A DNA stretch of 10,477 nt, taken from Alphaproteobacteria bacterium. GTDB taxonomy: Bacteria > Pseudomonadota > Alphaproteobacteria > Rickettsiales > UBA6187. How positions within the stretch are numbered: position 1 is the first letter of the stretch; each line of letters opens with the position of its first letter. The notes under the pieces were generated by a model. That model made no database searches. It worked only from the letters and a program-made list of their open reading frames with translations, and was not told the DNA's origin. Positions 1 to 7,365 of the stretch are shown one piece after another. Location: contig JAJRPW010000133.1 in assembly GCA_024280585.1 (NCBI GenBank), positions 1-10,477 of the forward strand, given 5' to 3'. The translations under genes were made by a program, and so were the position numbers.

Positions 1-141
1 AATGGCTTAATGGATAAATTAAAAAAATCTTGTGATATTGGATATAGTCGCTTGTCCATAAAAAAACTCCATATTTTGGATGGCAAAGAAGAAGTTTACA
101 GGATATTTTTAAATGAGACAACCTTTGTTAACAGTGTCTAA
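1..141 (+). CDS. 3' end of an unidentified gene (partial)
   Basis: Frame 1 is open from the first base of the window to a TAA at 139-141, giving 46 codons with no start visible, so the gene would begin to the left of the window. The peptide is hydrophilic and lysine-rich, ends in FLNETTFVNSV, and shows no motif I recognise. Its stop overlaps the stop of the convergent aminotransferase gene by about 3 bases, a common tight tail-to-tail arrangement, which is the main support for it being real. A chance open frame of 46 codons in AT-rich DNA is possible but not very likely. No function is proposed. Confidence 0.42.
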   Translation, partial: NGLMDKLKKSCDIGYSRLSIKKLHILDGKEEVYRIFLNETTFVNSV

Positions 142-1511
142 CAACAATGCTCATCTGCAATTTTTAAAGCTTCTGAAATTATTGCCAGCCCCTCGTCCAT
201 CTCTTCTTTAGTAACGTTAAGCGGCGGAGCTACAAAAATAAAATTCCACCTTGTGAACGTAAATAAACCCAGTTCACGCAATTTGGCAAACACTTTATTC
301 ATAACCGCCATTTCATCGGCAGATGCATTCCAAGGAGCCATCGGTTCTTTTGTTTCACGATTTTTAACAACTTCAATAACGCCAAGCAAACCAGTTATAC
401 GAACATCGCCAATGGATGGATTTATATCCATCATTTTGAGCAGCTGATCCTTCGCATACTCGCCCATTTTGCGAGTATTTTCGATCATGCCTTCTTCTTC
501 GATAACCTCAATACTGGCAAGTGCCGCAGCGCAAGCCACAGGATGCGCACCATATGTCATGCCATACCCAAAAGCATTATCTTCAAGATAATCAGCGATT
601 TTATCATGAACGATAACACCGCCCATCGGGATATAACCGGATGTAAGCCCTTTCGCCATTGTTATCATATCCGGTATTACGTCGGCATTTTGCACACCAA
701 ACCAATTACCACAACGGCCAAAACCACTCATAACCTCATCGGAAATCATGAGTATATCGTATTTATCTGCAAGCACGCGGATGCCTTTTAAGTAACCTTC
801 CGGATATTTAATACAACCTGAAGTTCCAGATTCACCTTCCATGAAAATAGCAGCGATTGTTTGCGCACCTTCAAAATTGATTATACGCTCAACATGCTCA
901 AGAGCTTTTTCGCAAGTGCCCTCCTCGGAAGTTTGACCCCATGGACAACGATATGAATATGGATCTTCAACATGCACAATACCAGATAGAAGATTATTAT
1001 CGAAGGGCTGTTTTCTTGGATCACCGCTAATAGATGCAGCGCCATTTGATGTACCATGATAAGAACGATAACGCGCAATTATTTTATGCCTGCCTGTATA
1101 AAAACGAGCTAACATTATGGCCGCTTCGTTGGCATCTGAACCCGATAATGTAAAGAATGATTTATTAAGGCCATCCGGTGCGATTTCACTTATTTTCTTG
1201 CCAAGCAAACCTTTGATTTTAGTTACCATGCAACCGGCATGAGTATGGCTGACTTCAGCCATTTGCTTTGCAACGGCCTCAGCCACTTTCTTATTTCCAT
1301 GACCAATATTTACATTCATAAGTTGGGATGAAAAGTCAATATAACGCTTATTATCACGATCCCAAAAATAAGAACCATCCGCATGAGACACATTAATAGG
1401 ATTGGCATCTTTTTGCTTAACCCAGTGAAGCAATGTATAATCACGGTTATTTTTTAAAATTTCGGCATTTTCGTCTTCACTTTCTGAAACGCCTGTTACT
1501 GTTTTTGACAT
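138..1511 (-). CDS. Class III (omega-amino acid:pyruvate type) aminotransferase
   Basis: This is a 457-residue PLP-dependent fold-type I aminotransferase. Visible family marks are the phosphate-binding GSDANEAA at 124-131, YHG at 151-153 stacking on the cofactor, SDEV at 257-260 whose Asp258 should hold the pyridine nitrogen, and MAKGLTSGYIPMGG with the Schiff-base Lys287. Length is normal for the family. Members close in style are annotated as beta-alanine, taurine or putrescine:pyruvate aminotransferases; the sequence alone does not fix the substrate. It starts 28 bp after the mmsA stop on the same strand and is probably co-transcribed. MmsA oxidises (methyl)malonate semialdehyde, so beta-alanine or 3-aminoisobutyrate is the most economical inferred substrate, with alanine as the co-product. 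The ATG at 1511 is preceded by a GA-rich stretch (GGGTGAGAAATC) that can serve as the ribosome binding site. It is cytosolic, with no signal peptide. Confidence 0.9.
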   Translation of the reverse strand: MSKTVTGVSESEDENAEILKNNRDYTLLHWVKQKDANPINVSHADGSYFWDRDNKRYIDFSSQLMNVNIGHGNKKVAEAVAKQMAEVSHTHAGCMVTKIKGLLGKKISEIAPDGLNKSFFTLSGSDANEAAIMLARFYTGRHKIIARYRSYHGTSNGAASISGDPRKQPFDNNLLSGIVHVEDPYSYRCPWGQTSEEGTCEKALEHVERIINFEGAQTIAAIFMEGESGTSGCIKYPEGYLKGIRVLADKYDILMISDEVMSGFGRCGNWFGVQNADVIPDMITMAKGLTSGYIPMGGVIVHDKIADYLEDNAFGYGMTYGAHPVACAAALASIEVIEEEGMIENTRKMGEYAKDQLLKMMDINPSIGDVRITGLLGVIEVVKNRETKEPMAPWNASADEMAVMNKVFAKLRELGLFTFTRWNFIFVAPPLNVTKEEMDEGLAIISEALKIADEHCC

Positions 1512-1539
1512 GATTTCTCACCCCATCTTAATTATTAAC

Positions 1540-3024
1540 TTAGCTCATCCAGTTCACAGCAGCCTTCGCATCCCACTTGCTGGTAACTTTTCTAATCTGT
1601 GTCCAGAATTCTATCGAACTTTTGCCGGTGATATCGCCAACGCCGAATTTGGAACCATTCATGCCGCCAAAAGAAAACGGCTCACGAGGAACAGGAACGC
1701 CGATGTTAATTCCGATCATGCCGGCTTGAAGTTTTTCTGAAATCTCTTTCGCCAAACCACCGCTTTGAGTAAAAACAGCCGCTCCATTACCATATTCAGA
1801 AGAATTTTCTATTTCAATGGCGTGACTAACATCATCCACACGCATAATCGCAATTACAGGCCCAAACACTTCGTCTTTTGCAATTGCCATGTCAGGAGTA
1901 ACATTATCAATTATTGTTGCACCTACATAAAAACCGCCCTCTTTGCCTTTAACTACAGTGTTTCTGCCATCAAGGATTACTTTTGCACCGGCAGCCTCAG
2001 CTTCTGTAATATAACGCTCAATACGTTCTTTCGACGATGCATTAATAATTGCACCAAGATTCTCTCCCGGCACAAGAGTTTTAGCAACTGCCACCATTTT
2101 TTCTATTATATGATCGACATCACCAACAGCCACAAGAGCAGATGCGGCCATACAACGTTGGCCAGCACAACCGGACATAGATGCAATGATATTAGTTGCA
2201 GCCATATCAGGATTTGCATCCGGCAATAATATAAGGTGATTTTTTGCGCCGCCTAGCGCTAAAACGCGCTTGAAACTAGCGGATGCTCTTTTATAAACCA
2301 ACTTAGCAATTGCGGTAGAACCGACAAAACTTACAGCTTTAATATCTTCATTATCGCAAATAGCTTCAACTACATCTTTATCGCCTTGCACAACATTAAA
2401 TATTCCGTCCGGCAAACCGGCTTCTTTTAGAAGCTCTGCAATACGCAGTGAGCTAAGAGGAACCTGCTCAGATGGCTTTAAAATCATAGCGTTTCCAAGC
2501 ATAAGCACATTTGGAATCGTCCAATGCGGAACCATACTCGGGAAGTTAAGCGGTGTAATAGATGCAACGACGCCAAGCGGCTCACGAGCGCTATGGCAAT
2601 CAACCCCACGACTCACTTCCAGGAATTCTCCGGTGGCAAATTGCGGAAGACCACAAGCAAACTCAACAACTTCGATTGCTTTTTCAATTTCTGCTTTTGC
2701 TTCTGATTCCGTCTTGCCATTCTCTTCAACTATAAGATCGGTTAAAGATTTAATGTCACGCTCAAGAAGTGCTTTGTAACGGAACATAATTTGCGCACGA
2801 TTCTTCATCGTTGTGTCGCGCCATGCTGGAAATGCGCTCAACGCAACTTCAACAGCATTATCCAAATCGCCCTTTGTTGAAAGGCCGACACGGCTGATAA
2901 CAACGCCATCTAACGGGCTAATCACATCAAGAAATTTTCCGCTACTAGTTGGAGTATTTTTTCCACCAACAACATTTTCCACATCCGGGTATTTATAATT
3001 ATTGTCCGATTGAGTAAGAGTCAT
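1540..3024 (-). CDS. mmsA: Methylmalonate-semialdehyde dehydrogenase (CoA-acylating)
   Basis: This enzyme oxidises methylmalonate or malonate semialdehyde with NAD+ and CoA to propionyl- or acetyl-CoA plus CO2, in valine, beta-alanine and inositol breakdown. Numbered from the preferred start, the protein has 494 residues. ITPLNFPSMVPHW (about 156-168) and LKPSEQ (182-187) form the Rossmann cofactor region. GGAKNH (258-263) has Asn where ordinary aldehyde dehydrogenases have the general-base Glu, typical of MmsA. GCAGQRCMA contains catalytic Cys291, and EVFGPV follows at 385-390. The C-terminus (FGGMNGSKFG, then TQIRKVTSKW) is also MmsA-like. The frame is open to an ATG at 3075, but that start has no ribosome binding site. 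The ATG at 3024 has AAGGA seven bases upstream and yields the usual family length, so I chose it. It is the first gene of an operon with the downstream aminotransferase. Confidence 0.93.
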   Translation of the reverse strand: MTLTQSDNNYKYPDVENVVGGKNTPTSSGKFLDVISPLDGVVISRVGLSTKGDLDNAVEVALSAFPAWRDTTMKNRAQIMFRYKALLERDIKSLTDLIVEENGKTESEAKAEIEKAIEVVEFACGLPQFATGEFLEVSRGVDCHSAREPLGVVASITPLNFPSMVPHWTIPNVLMLGNAMILKPSEQVPLSSLRIAELLKEAGLPDGIFNVVQGDKDVVEAICDNEDIKAVSFVGSTAIAKLVYKRASASFKRVLALGGAKNHLILLPDANPDMAATNIIASMSGCAGQRCMAASALVAVGDVDHIIEKMVAVAKTLVPGENLGAIINASSKERIERYITEAEAAGAKVILDGRNTVVKGKEGGFYVGATIIDNVTPDMAIAKDEVFGPVIAIMRVDDVSHAIEIENSSEYGNGAAVFTQSGGLAKEISEKLQAGMIGINIGVPVPREPFSFGGMNGSKFGVGDITGKSSIEFWTQIRKVTSKWDAKAAVNWMS

Positions 3025-3109
3025 AATTTTTTCCTTAATTTTGTAACGTGAAGAATCAACTTCCAACGAGAACATAACATATAAGCCTTAAAATAAGTAT
3101 AATAAATAC

Positions 3110-3138
3110 AGAATAATTGATAGAGAGCCATTTGTCAA
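3110..3138 (-). promoter_or_regulatory. Predicted sigma70-type promoter of mmsA-aminotransferase operon
   Basis: On the minus strand a perfect -35 TTGACA (3133-3138) is followed after exactly 17 bases by TATTCT (3110-3115). Transcription would begin near 3103, giving a leader of about 80 bases to the preferred mmsA start. It lies in the 190-bp gap after the receptor gene, in which I saw no convincing rho-independent terminator. The motif match is direct; activity is inferred. Confidence 0.6.
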
Positions 3139-3214
3139 TAAAGTTTTACAAAATGACCAAGACTGCCTCGCATCCTTATAAACTGTTATCTTTACCCATA
3201 AATTTTTATTGCCT

Positions 3215-5422
3215 CTAAAACTTTATTTTCAACCCAGCCAGGACCGTTCTTGGCTTTCCCGGTCTTGCGCCCGCTGGCCGGCGAGCAGCTACATATTCTG
3301 CATCAGTTATGTTATCTACAGTGACAAATAAACGTGTCCGCTTATAGACTTCATATTCACCGGCCAAATCAACGACAAAATGTGCATCTGTACCTTGTCC
3401 GACAGGAATAGAACCACTGCCGGCCTTCGTACGCATCTCATCCATGTATTTACCGCCAACATTTACCATCCATTTATCAGCTTCAATACCAGCTGATACA
3501 AAGAACTGGTGCCTTGCTATATATGGCAATTCATCACCTTTTATAACATTGCCCCATTCAGAAAATGAGCTGTTAAAGCTACTACCAAATTCAGCATCGG
3601 TGAAAGTATAATTAAAACGCAATGGATATTCATAATTGCTGCTTTTTAGCAAATCAGCCAAATTGTATTCAGCGCTTACTTCCAATCCATATACATCTAT
3701 CTCACCTCCGTTGAATTGGTCTCCTTCGCCGGCTCCTCCACTGGAAAGAGTTTCTTCACCAAGCAAATTACTATAATCACTATAAAATGCTACAAATTCA
3801 GTTTTTAAGCTATTTTGATTATAGCGCACACCGGCTTCATAATTAATGCTTTCTTCCGGCTTTTGTGATGTATTTGTAGATGGCCCCGGAGGTGCAAACC
3901 CTTTATGTACACCGCCGAAAATATTGGTGTTATCGCTTATTTGATAACCAAGCCCAATACCGGGAATAACAACATCGAGAGTATTTTTGTCAAGTTGGCC
4001 GCTAGCTTTGTTATCACGTGTTAATTCTATATGTTCATAACGAATCCCGGGAACAATATTCCATTTGCCGAAAGTAATTTCATCCCTCACATGAAGTGCT
4101 GTAGCTTTTGCAGAGCCTTCACGGTTAGCATTGCTACCCGGCGCACCAGCATTTGTCAAAGTCATTACACCATTTATTATGCTGTATCTGTCCTCATTTT
4201 GGAAGCGGTCTTCTTTATCCATATGGTAGCGCACACCAAATTCTAATTGGTTATCCAGACCTTTATAGTCAAATTGTTTGCCAATTTTAGACTGTATGCC
4301 GCGTGAGTAATATTTACGGTTATTGGCACGGATAGTAAGATTATTTGCCGCACTTCCGTCTAAATCTGTATTGCCTTTTAATGTCGCCAAATACGCCGCA
4401 TCGTCAAGTGCTGATGATATACTTTTCTTGGAACCTCCAATAGTTGCACTTTGCAATTTATACCAGTTACGGGCAAAATTATTCTGATATAATGTAGTTG
4501 TTATATCCAGCCCCTCCATTGGCTCTATATAATGTTGAATTTGATATTGTTGGTGGTCGGCATCCAGATTATCTTTTTGCGATGCGGCGTAACGTCTAAA
4601 CGGATTAACATCAAAATCTGCCTGTGTAAGTCCAAGATAAGTTTCATCAGAATTCTCTTCTGTAGCACCCACTTTAAATTCTATGGATTGGAAAATATCA
4701 GCTAACGGATCACTTGTTATCCTGAATTTACCCATAATATCCTGTATCGAAAAACCTGTATCGCCGCCAACCTTATCTATGCTTTTAAAGCCATCACTTT
4801 CCTCATGGCCGATATCTATCACATAGCCAAACCGACCGCTTGTTGCTCCATAATTCAACTGTGCACGCTGCGTATTATCTTCACCATATGCAAATAATGC
4901 GTCACCCTCACCTTTTGAAGGAATAGAGCTGGAAATCAAATTTACCGCACCGCTGGTGGTTCTCGGGCCAAATCTTACAGTGCTCGCACCCTTCATAACC
5001 TCAACGGATTCCATGCGAGCTACTCTTGGAAAATAATAAGCTGCTGGAGCTGCATAAGGGGCAGGAGCAATCAATATTCCATCCTCCATTAATGTAACAT
5101 CCGCGCTGCGCTCCGAACGACCACCTCTTATACCTATATTTGGTCGATTCCCATAACCTTCTTCCTCTTGCAGATTAACCCCGGGAACTTGCCTCAAAAC
5201 TCTGTTTATATCATTATAACTATGCTTGTCTAACTCATCTTTACCTATAAATTGTGCTGAACCGGTGATATCCTTTATCTTATCAGCATTGCCTACTACC
5301 ATAACACGTTCCATAATTTTTATATTATGTTCTTCAGCCGCATTAGCTACCAACGCACCTCCCATCATAATTAGTAAGGATATTGATACTAACAATATTT
5401 TGAATTTATTTTTGTTGGTCAT
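3215..5422 (-). CDS. FecA-like TonB-dependent outer-membrane receptor
   Basis: The 735-residue protein imports an iron complex or similar ligand across the outer membrane using TonB energy. Residues 1-28 form a Sec signal peptide (basic start, hydrophobic run, ANA cleavage site). A TonB-box-like segment ERVMVVG follows at 38-44, and the plug domain spans roughly 45-165 with ITGSAQFIGKDEL, RQVPGVN, IGIRGGRSER and VEVMKGAS...FGPRTTSGAVNLI. This plug signature is closest to the FecA group of ferric-dicitrate-type receptors, though ligands vary widely in that group. There is no extra N-terminal signalling domain, so it is not a FecR/FecI-type transducer. The rest is a beta-barrel ending with VDNITDAEY and a terminal Phe (KIKF), as expected for Bam-dependent insertion. 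A GAGAGG ribosome binding site precedes the ATG. It is divergent from tonB-exbB-exbD, with Fur boxes between them. Confidence 0.93.
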   Translation of the reverse strand: MTNKNKFKILLVSISLLIMMGGALVANAAEEHNIKIMERVMVVGNADKIKDITGSAQFIGKDELDKHSYNDINRVLRQVPGVNLQEEEGYGNRPNIGIRGGRSERSADVTLMEDGILIAPAPYAAPAAYYFPRVARMESVEVMKGASTVRFGPRTTSGAVNLISSSIPSKGEGDALFAYGEDNTQRAQLNYGATSGRFGYVIDIGHEESDGFKSIDKVGGDTGFSIQDIMGKFRITSDPLADIFQSIEFKVGATEENSDETYLGLTQADFDVNPFRRYAASQKDNLDADHQQYQIQHYIEPMEGLDITTTLYQNNFARNWYKLQSATIGGSKKSISSALDDAAYLATLKGNTDLDGSAANNLTIRANNRKYYSRGIQSKIGKQFDYKGLDNQLEFGVRYHMDKEDRFQNEDRYSIINGVMTLTNAGAPGSNANREGSAKATALHVRDEITFGKWNIVPGIRYEHIELTRDNKASGQLDKNTLDVVIPGIGLGYQISDNTNIFGGVHKGFAPPGPSTNTSQKPEESINYEAGVRYNQNSLKTEFVAFYSDYSNLLGEETLSSGGAGEGDQFNGGEIDVYGLEVSAEYNLADLLKSSNYEYPLRFNYTFTDAEFGSSFNSSFSEWGNVIKGDELPYIARHQFFVSAGIEADKWMVNVGGKYMDEMRTKAGSGSIPVGQGTDAHFVVDLAGEYEVYKRTRLFVTVDNITDAEYVAARRPAGARPGKPRTVLAGLKIKF

Positions 5423-5442
5423 TTAGCCTCTCAGTTAAAAAG

Positions 5443-5550
5443 TTATAGTGTTTCAGGCTTGAAGTGACCGTAGAAAATCAAGGCGCAGTGTATTAAACAT
5501 ACATAAGCCGAAGATTGACGCCCGGCCACTTCAAAGATGAAATACTATAG
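5443..5550. repeat. Long imperfect inverted-repeat element B (in receptor leader)
   Basis: The left arm at 5443-5470 and the reverse complement of the right arm at 5523-5550 agree at about 22 of 28 positions; shared blocks are TATAGT, TTTCA, TTGAAGTG and CCG. The 52-base interior contains a small perfect hairpin, TGTAT/ATACA, at 5489-5503. The element sits between the receptor start codon and its predicted promoter, so it would be transcribed as a large hairpin about 20 bases upstream of the ribosome binding site. Its interior pattern GCGCAGTGTA...AGC...GAAG recurs in the element at 7225-7365, suggesting a dispersed repeat family rather than a one-off structure. Confidence 0.72.
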
Positions 5551-5578
5551 TTGATAATGATTCGCAACTACTTATAAC
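5551..5578 (+). promoter_or_regulatory. Predicted promoter for tonB-exbB-exbD
   Basis: TTGATA (5551-5556) is followed after 16 bases by TATAAC (5573-5578). Transcription would start near 5585 and give a leader of about 65 bases, running through the main Fur box. Its -10 overlaps the -10 of the opposite-strand receptor promoter, so the two could compete. A second candidate, TTGCAA (5615-5620) with a 16-base spacer to TATATT (5637-5642), would start transcription only a few bases before the tonB ATG. Confidence 0.45.
5553..5571. promoter_or_regulatory. Secondary Fur half-site
   Basis: The first nine bases, GATAATGAT, match the Fur consensus GATAATGATAATCATTATC exactly, but the right half is poor; overall about 12 of 19 positions agree. 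It covers the predicted start point of the receptor transcript and lies 41 bp from the strong Fur box. It is flanked by a perfect six-base inverted repeat TAGTTG/CAACTA (5548-5553 and 5565-5570), which could be a separate binding site. Confidence 0.4.
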
Positions 5579-5598
5579 AAAGAGCAATTAGATGTCAA
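5571..5598 (-). promoter_or_regulatory. Predicted promoter of the TonB-dependent receptor
   Basis: On the minus strand a perfect TTGACA (5593-5598) is followed after 16 bases by TATAAG (5571-5576). Transcription would begin around 5564, giving a leader of about 140 bases that contains inverted-repeat element B. The -35 overlaps the strong Fur box at 5594-5612, a typical layout for repression under iron-replete conditions. Confidence 0.6.
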
Positions 5599-5612
5599 TA
5601 ATAATCATTATC
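5594..5612. promoter_or_regulatory. Fur box
   Basis: The 19 bases GTCAATAATAATCATTATC match the classical Fur consensus GATAATGATAATCATTATC at 16 of 19 positions, including the last 12 without a mismatch. It overlaps the -35 of the receptor promoter and lies between the two candidate tonB promoters, so one bound Fur dimer could shut off both divergent transcripts. The neighbours (receptor, TonB, ExbB, ExbD) are classic Fur targets. Binding is inferred. Some alphaproteobacteria use other iron regulators with different motifs, but this match fits the Fur type. Confidence 0.78.
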
Positions 5613-5651
5613 AATTGCAATTTATTTTAAAAGCATTATATTCATGCTTAT

Positions 5652-6215
5652 ATGACATATTTGCATCTACATAATTACCGACTTTGTTTTGGCATAACTA
5701 TATCTATAGTGGTGCATATATTTGCTGTTATTTGGTTATTTTATGCCCAGAATAATATATTATACGTGGAGAATGGTATTCGTTCTTCTGATTATTCTTC
5801 TCTGAGTATAAATTTAAATAAAAAACCTGCCAGCAAGCCAAAACCCTTAATACAAAAATTTGAACCAGTTAAAGAAAATATCGTTATTGAAGTAGAAGAA
5901 ATACAAGAAGAGTCCGAGAAAGTTATAGAGCAGATTCCGGTTGTTCAAAACGCTGTTTTTGAAGGGAATAGAACACCGCCAACTTATCCTAAACGAGCAT
6001 TGCGGATGCATCAGGAAGGGGTTGTATTACTTAAAGCCCTGGTAAATGAGAAAGGTAAAATACAAAATGTTATCATTATCCGATCATCGGGTTTTAATTC
6101 ACTTGATAAATCGGCTGTTAATGCCGTGTGGAACTGGAAATTCCGACCAACATATATAAATGGAAAATCTGTGCTAAGCTGGGTAAAAGTGCCTGTTGAA
6201 TTTATAATCAAATAA
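5652..6215 (+). CDS. tonB: TonB energy-transducing protein
   Basis: This 187-residue protein carries proton-motive energy from ExbB/ExbD to outer-membrane receptors. It has one N-terminal membrane anchor at about 11-31 containing Ser18 and His22 in the SxxxH spacing that TonB uses to couple with ExbB. A short charged, Pro/Lys/Glu-containing linker follows (KPASKPKP, then a Glu-rich run at about 74-93). The C-terminal TonB domain spans about 109-187, starting TPPTYPKRALRMHQEG and including the expected WNWKFRP. The linker is short next to the classical enterobacterial protein (about 240 residues). The ATG at 5652 has no recognisable Shine-Dalgarno sequence, and no better in-frame start exists that retains the anchor. 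It is first in tonB-exbB-exbD, ten bases before exbB, and divergent from a TonB-dependent receptor. Confidence 0.94.
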   Translation: MTYLHLHNYRLCFGITISIVVHIFAVIWLFYAQNNILYVENGIRSSDYSSLSINLNKKPASKPKPLIQKFEPVKENIVIEVEEIQEESEKVIEQIPVVQNAVFEGNRTPPTYPKRALRMHQEGVVLLKALVNEKGKIQNVIIIRSSGFNSLDKSAVNAVWNWKFRPTYINGKSVLSWVKVPVEFIIK

Positions 6216-6225
6216 GGGAACAAAA

Positions 6226-6762
6226 ATGATAGAACAGTTAGAATATATAGGGCCTCTGGGTATACCTCTTTTATTATTATCGCTTGTAGGAATGGCAATT
6301 ATAGTGGAAAAGTCTGTCTTTCACTTAAAACTCCCAAAAATTGATTCGTGCCCCGTGTTGGCCGGTTTGATAAAAACTTTAGAAAAAAACAAGACGCAGT
6401 CAAAACAAATCAGGGATGAAATAGCAACCCACTTACTTATGGAAGCTAAGAGGCCACATGACTTTGGTATAAAATTACTACGAATCGTTGCTGTAACAAG
6501 TCCAATGTTTGGTCTGCTTGGAACGGTCATCGGAATTATCAGTGCTTTTAAAACAATATCTCTGCATGATGGTCCTGTCTATCCAGCTCTTATAGCCGAT
6601 GGGCTGTGGGTGGCCATGACAACAACCGCAGTTGGACTAATAATAGCATTGCCATGTTTGATAGCCGCATTTTTATTTGCTCGTGCCAGCGAAAAAAGAA
6701 TAGCCATCTATCAAAGTCGGTTAAATAAACTATCACTTGAAATCGAAGGTGTGCAGCTATGA
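6226..6762 (+). CDS. exbB: ExbB, MotA/TolQ/ExbB proton-channel subunit
   Basis: ExbB is the scaffold of the inner-membrane motor that energises TonB. The 178-residue product shows the three-helix topology: helix 1 at about 9-27, a cytoplasmic loop, helix 2 at about 87-107 with the signature SPMFGLLGTVIGII, and helix 3 at about 126-152 with GLWVAMTTTAVGLIIALP, whose Thr residues line the proton path in the family. It is shorter than enterobacterial ExbB (about 244), mainly at the ends. AAGGGA lies just upstream of the ATG. The gene is preceded by tonB at a ten-base gap, and its last codons overlap exbD in an ATGA junction. TolQ is the main alternative, but the tonB and receptor neighbours favour ExbB. 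Confidence 0.95.
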   Translation: MIEQLEYIGPLGIPLLLLSLVGMAIIVEKSVFHLKLPKIDSCPVLAGLIKTLEKNKTQSKQIRDEIATHLLMEAKRPHDFGIKLLRIVAVTSPMFGLLGTVIGIISAFKTISLHDGPVYPALIADGLWVAMTTTAVGLIIALPCLIAAFLFARASEKRIAIYQSRLNKLSLEIEGVQL

Positions 6763-7181
6763 TTGATATATTATCGACATCTGAGCGTGACGATATGATA
6801 ACGGATTTAATGCCGGATTTAACACCTCTGCTAGATGTAATGTTTATGCTTATTATATTTCTTGTGCTTACTATAAACAGTATGCCTCAAGTATTTGACA
6901 TCACATTACCCGAGGATAAAAACAATGTAACTAAATCCGTAAAAGACAATAATTCCATAGTAATTACTCTGTTTGCAGAAAATAATAAATGGGCATTAAA
7001 CGATACTAAATTTAACAATTTCAGCATTTTTAAATCCGCATTGGTTAGTAAATATAACGCTTCTGATAAAAAACGAGTAGTAATATTCGGAGATAAGACT
7101 GTTACAATAGACAAATTAATGACACTATTTACTTTCATGCGATCGAAAGGAATAGAAGCTGCCGATATTGTGATGGAGTAA
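6759..7181 (+). CDS. exbD: ExbD, TonB-motor accessory protein
   Basis: This 140-residue protein has the canonical ExbD/TolR build: a short cytoplasmic N-terminus, DLTPLLDVMFMLIIFLVLT with one membrane helix at about 24-41 bearing the essential Asp26, and a periplasmic domain ending VVIFGDKTVTIDKLM...GIEAADIVME, as in the family. It starts within the exbB stop (ATGA), implying translational coupling and matched synthesis of the motor subunits. It is last in the operon; inverted-repeat element A follows 43 bases after the stop. Confidence 0.95.
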   Translation: MIDILSTSERDDMITDLMPDLTPLLDVMFMLIIFLVLTINSMPQVFDITLPEDKNNVTKSVKDNNSIVITLFAENNKWALNDTKFNNFSIFKSALVSKYNASDKKRVVIFGDKTVTIDKLMTLFTFMRSKGIEAADIVME

Positions 7182-7224
7182 CCATATAAAATAGGAACTT
7201 TCCAAATCACAACGGATTCCTAAA

Positions 7225-7365
7225 AACCTGTTTAGAATCTTTTTGTGACGCGGCGAAAACACTGCGTTTTCGAGCACCGCAGCGCAGCGTACACGAAGTA
7301 TTTGAGCAGCGAAGCACAGGAAAGACAGTATTTGCAGGCCGTCACAGAAAGATTACGAACAGGTT
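7225..7365. repeat. Long imperfect inverted-repeat element A (between exbD and nrdB)
   Basis: The left arm at 7225-7250 (AACCTGTT...AATCTTT...TGTGACG) and the reverse complement of the right arm at 7340-7365 agree at about 22 of 26 positions. Inside is a perfect seven-base hairpin with a five-base loop (CGAAAAC/GTTTTCG, 7254-7272) and a GC-rich core including CACCGCAGCGCAGCGTA. The core is clearly richer in GC than the surrounding DNA. It lies between two convergent genes and abuts the natural nrdB stop, so it could act as a two-way terminator, but no clear U-tract follows the outer stem on either strand. The core GCGCAGCGTA...GTAT...AGC...GAAG resembles element B at 5443-5550. Confidence 0.75.

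Noticed and set aside
1765..2229. 154-codon plus-strand open frame inside mmsA
   Set aside because: It is antisense to a clearly conserved coding region, its product is rich in Ser, Asn, Cys and His without domain features, and no ribosome binding site supports it.
3025..3075. Extended N-terminus of mmsA from the ATG at 3075
   Set aside because: It has no ribosome binding site, lies about 28 bases from the predicted transcript start, and adds 17 residues unlike the family N-terminus; the ATG at 3024 has AAGGA at good spacing.
5443..5550. Element B as a known riboswitch
   Set aside because: Its fold is one long imperfect hairpin with no multi-stem junction or conserved ligand-binding core that I recognise.
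7225..7365. Element A as a simple rho-independent terminator
   Set aside because: The arms are over 25 bases, separated by about 90 bases, and no clear U-tract follows on either strand; a repeat element fits better, though it may still stop transcription.
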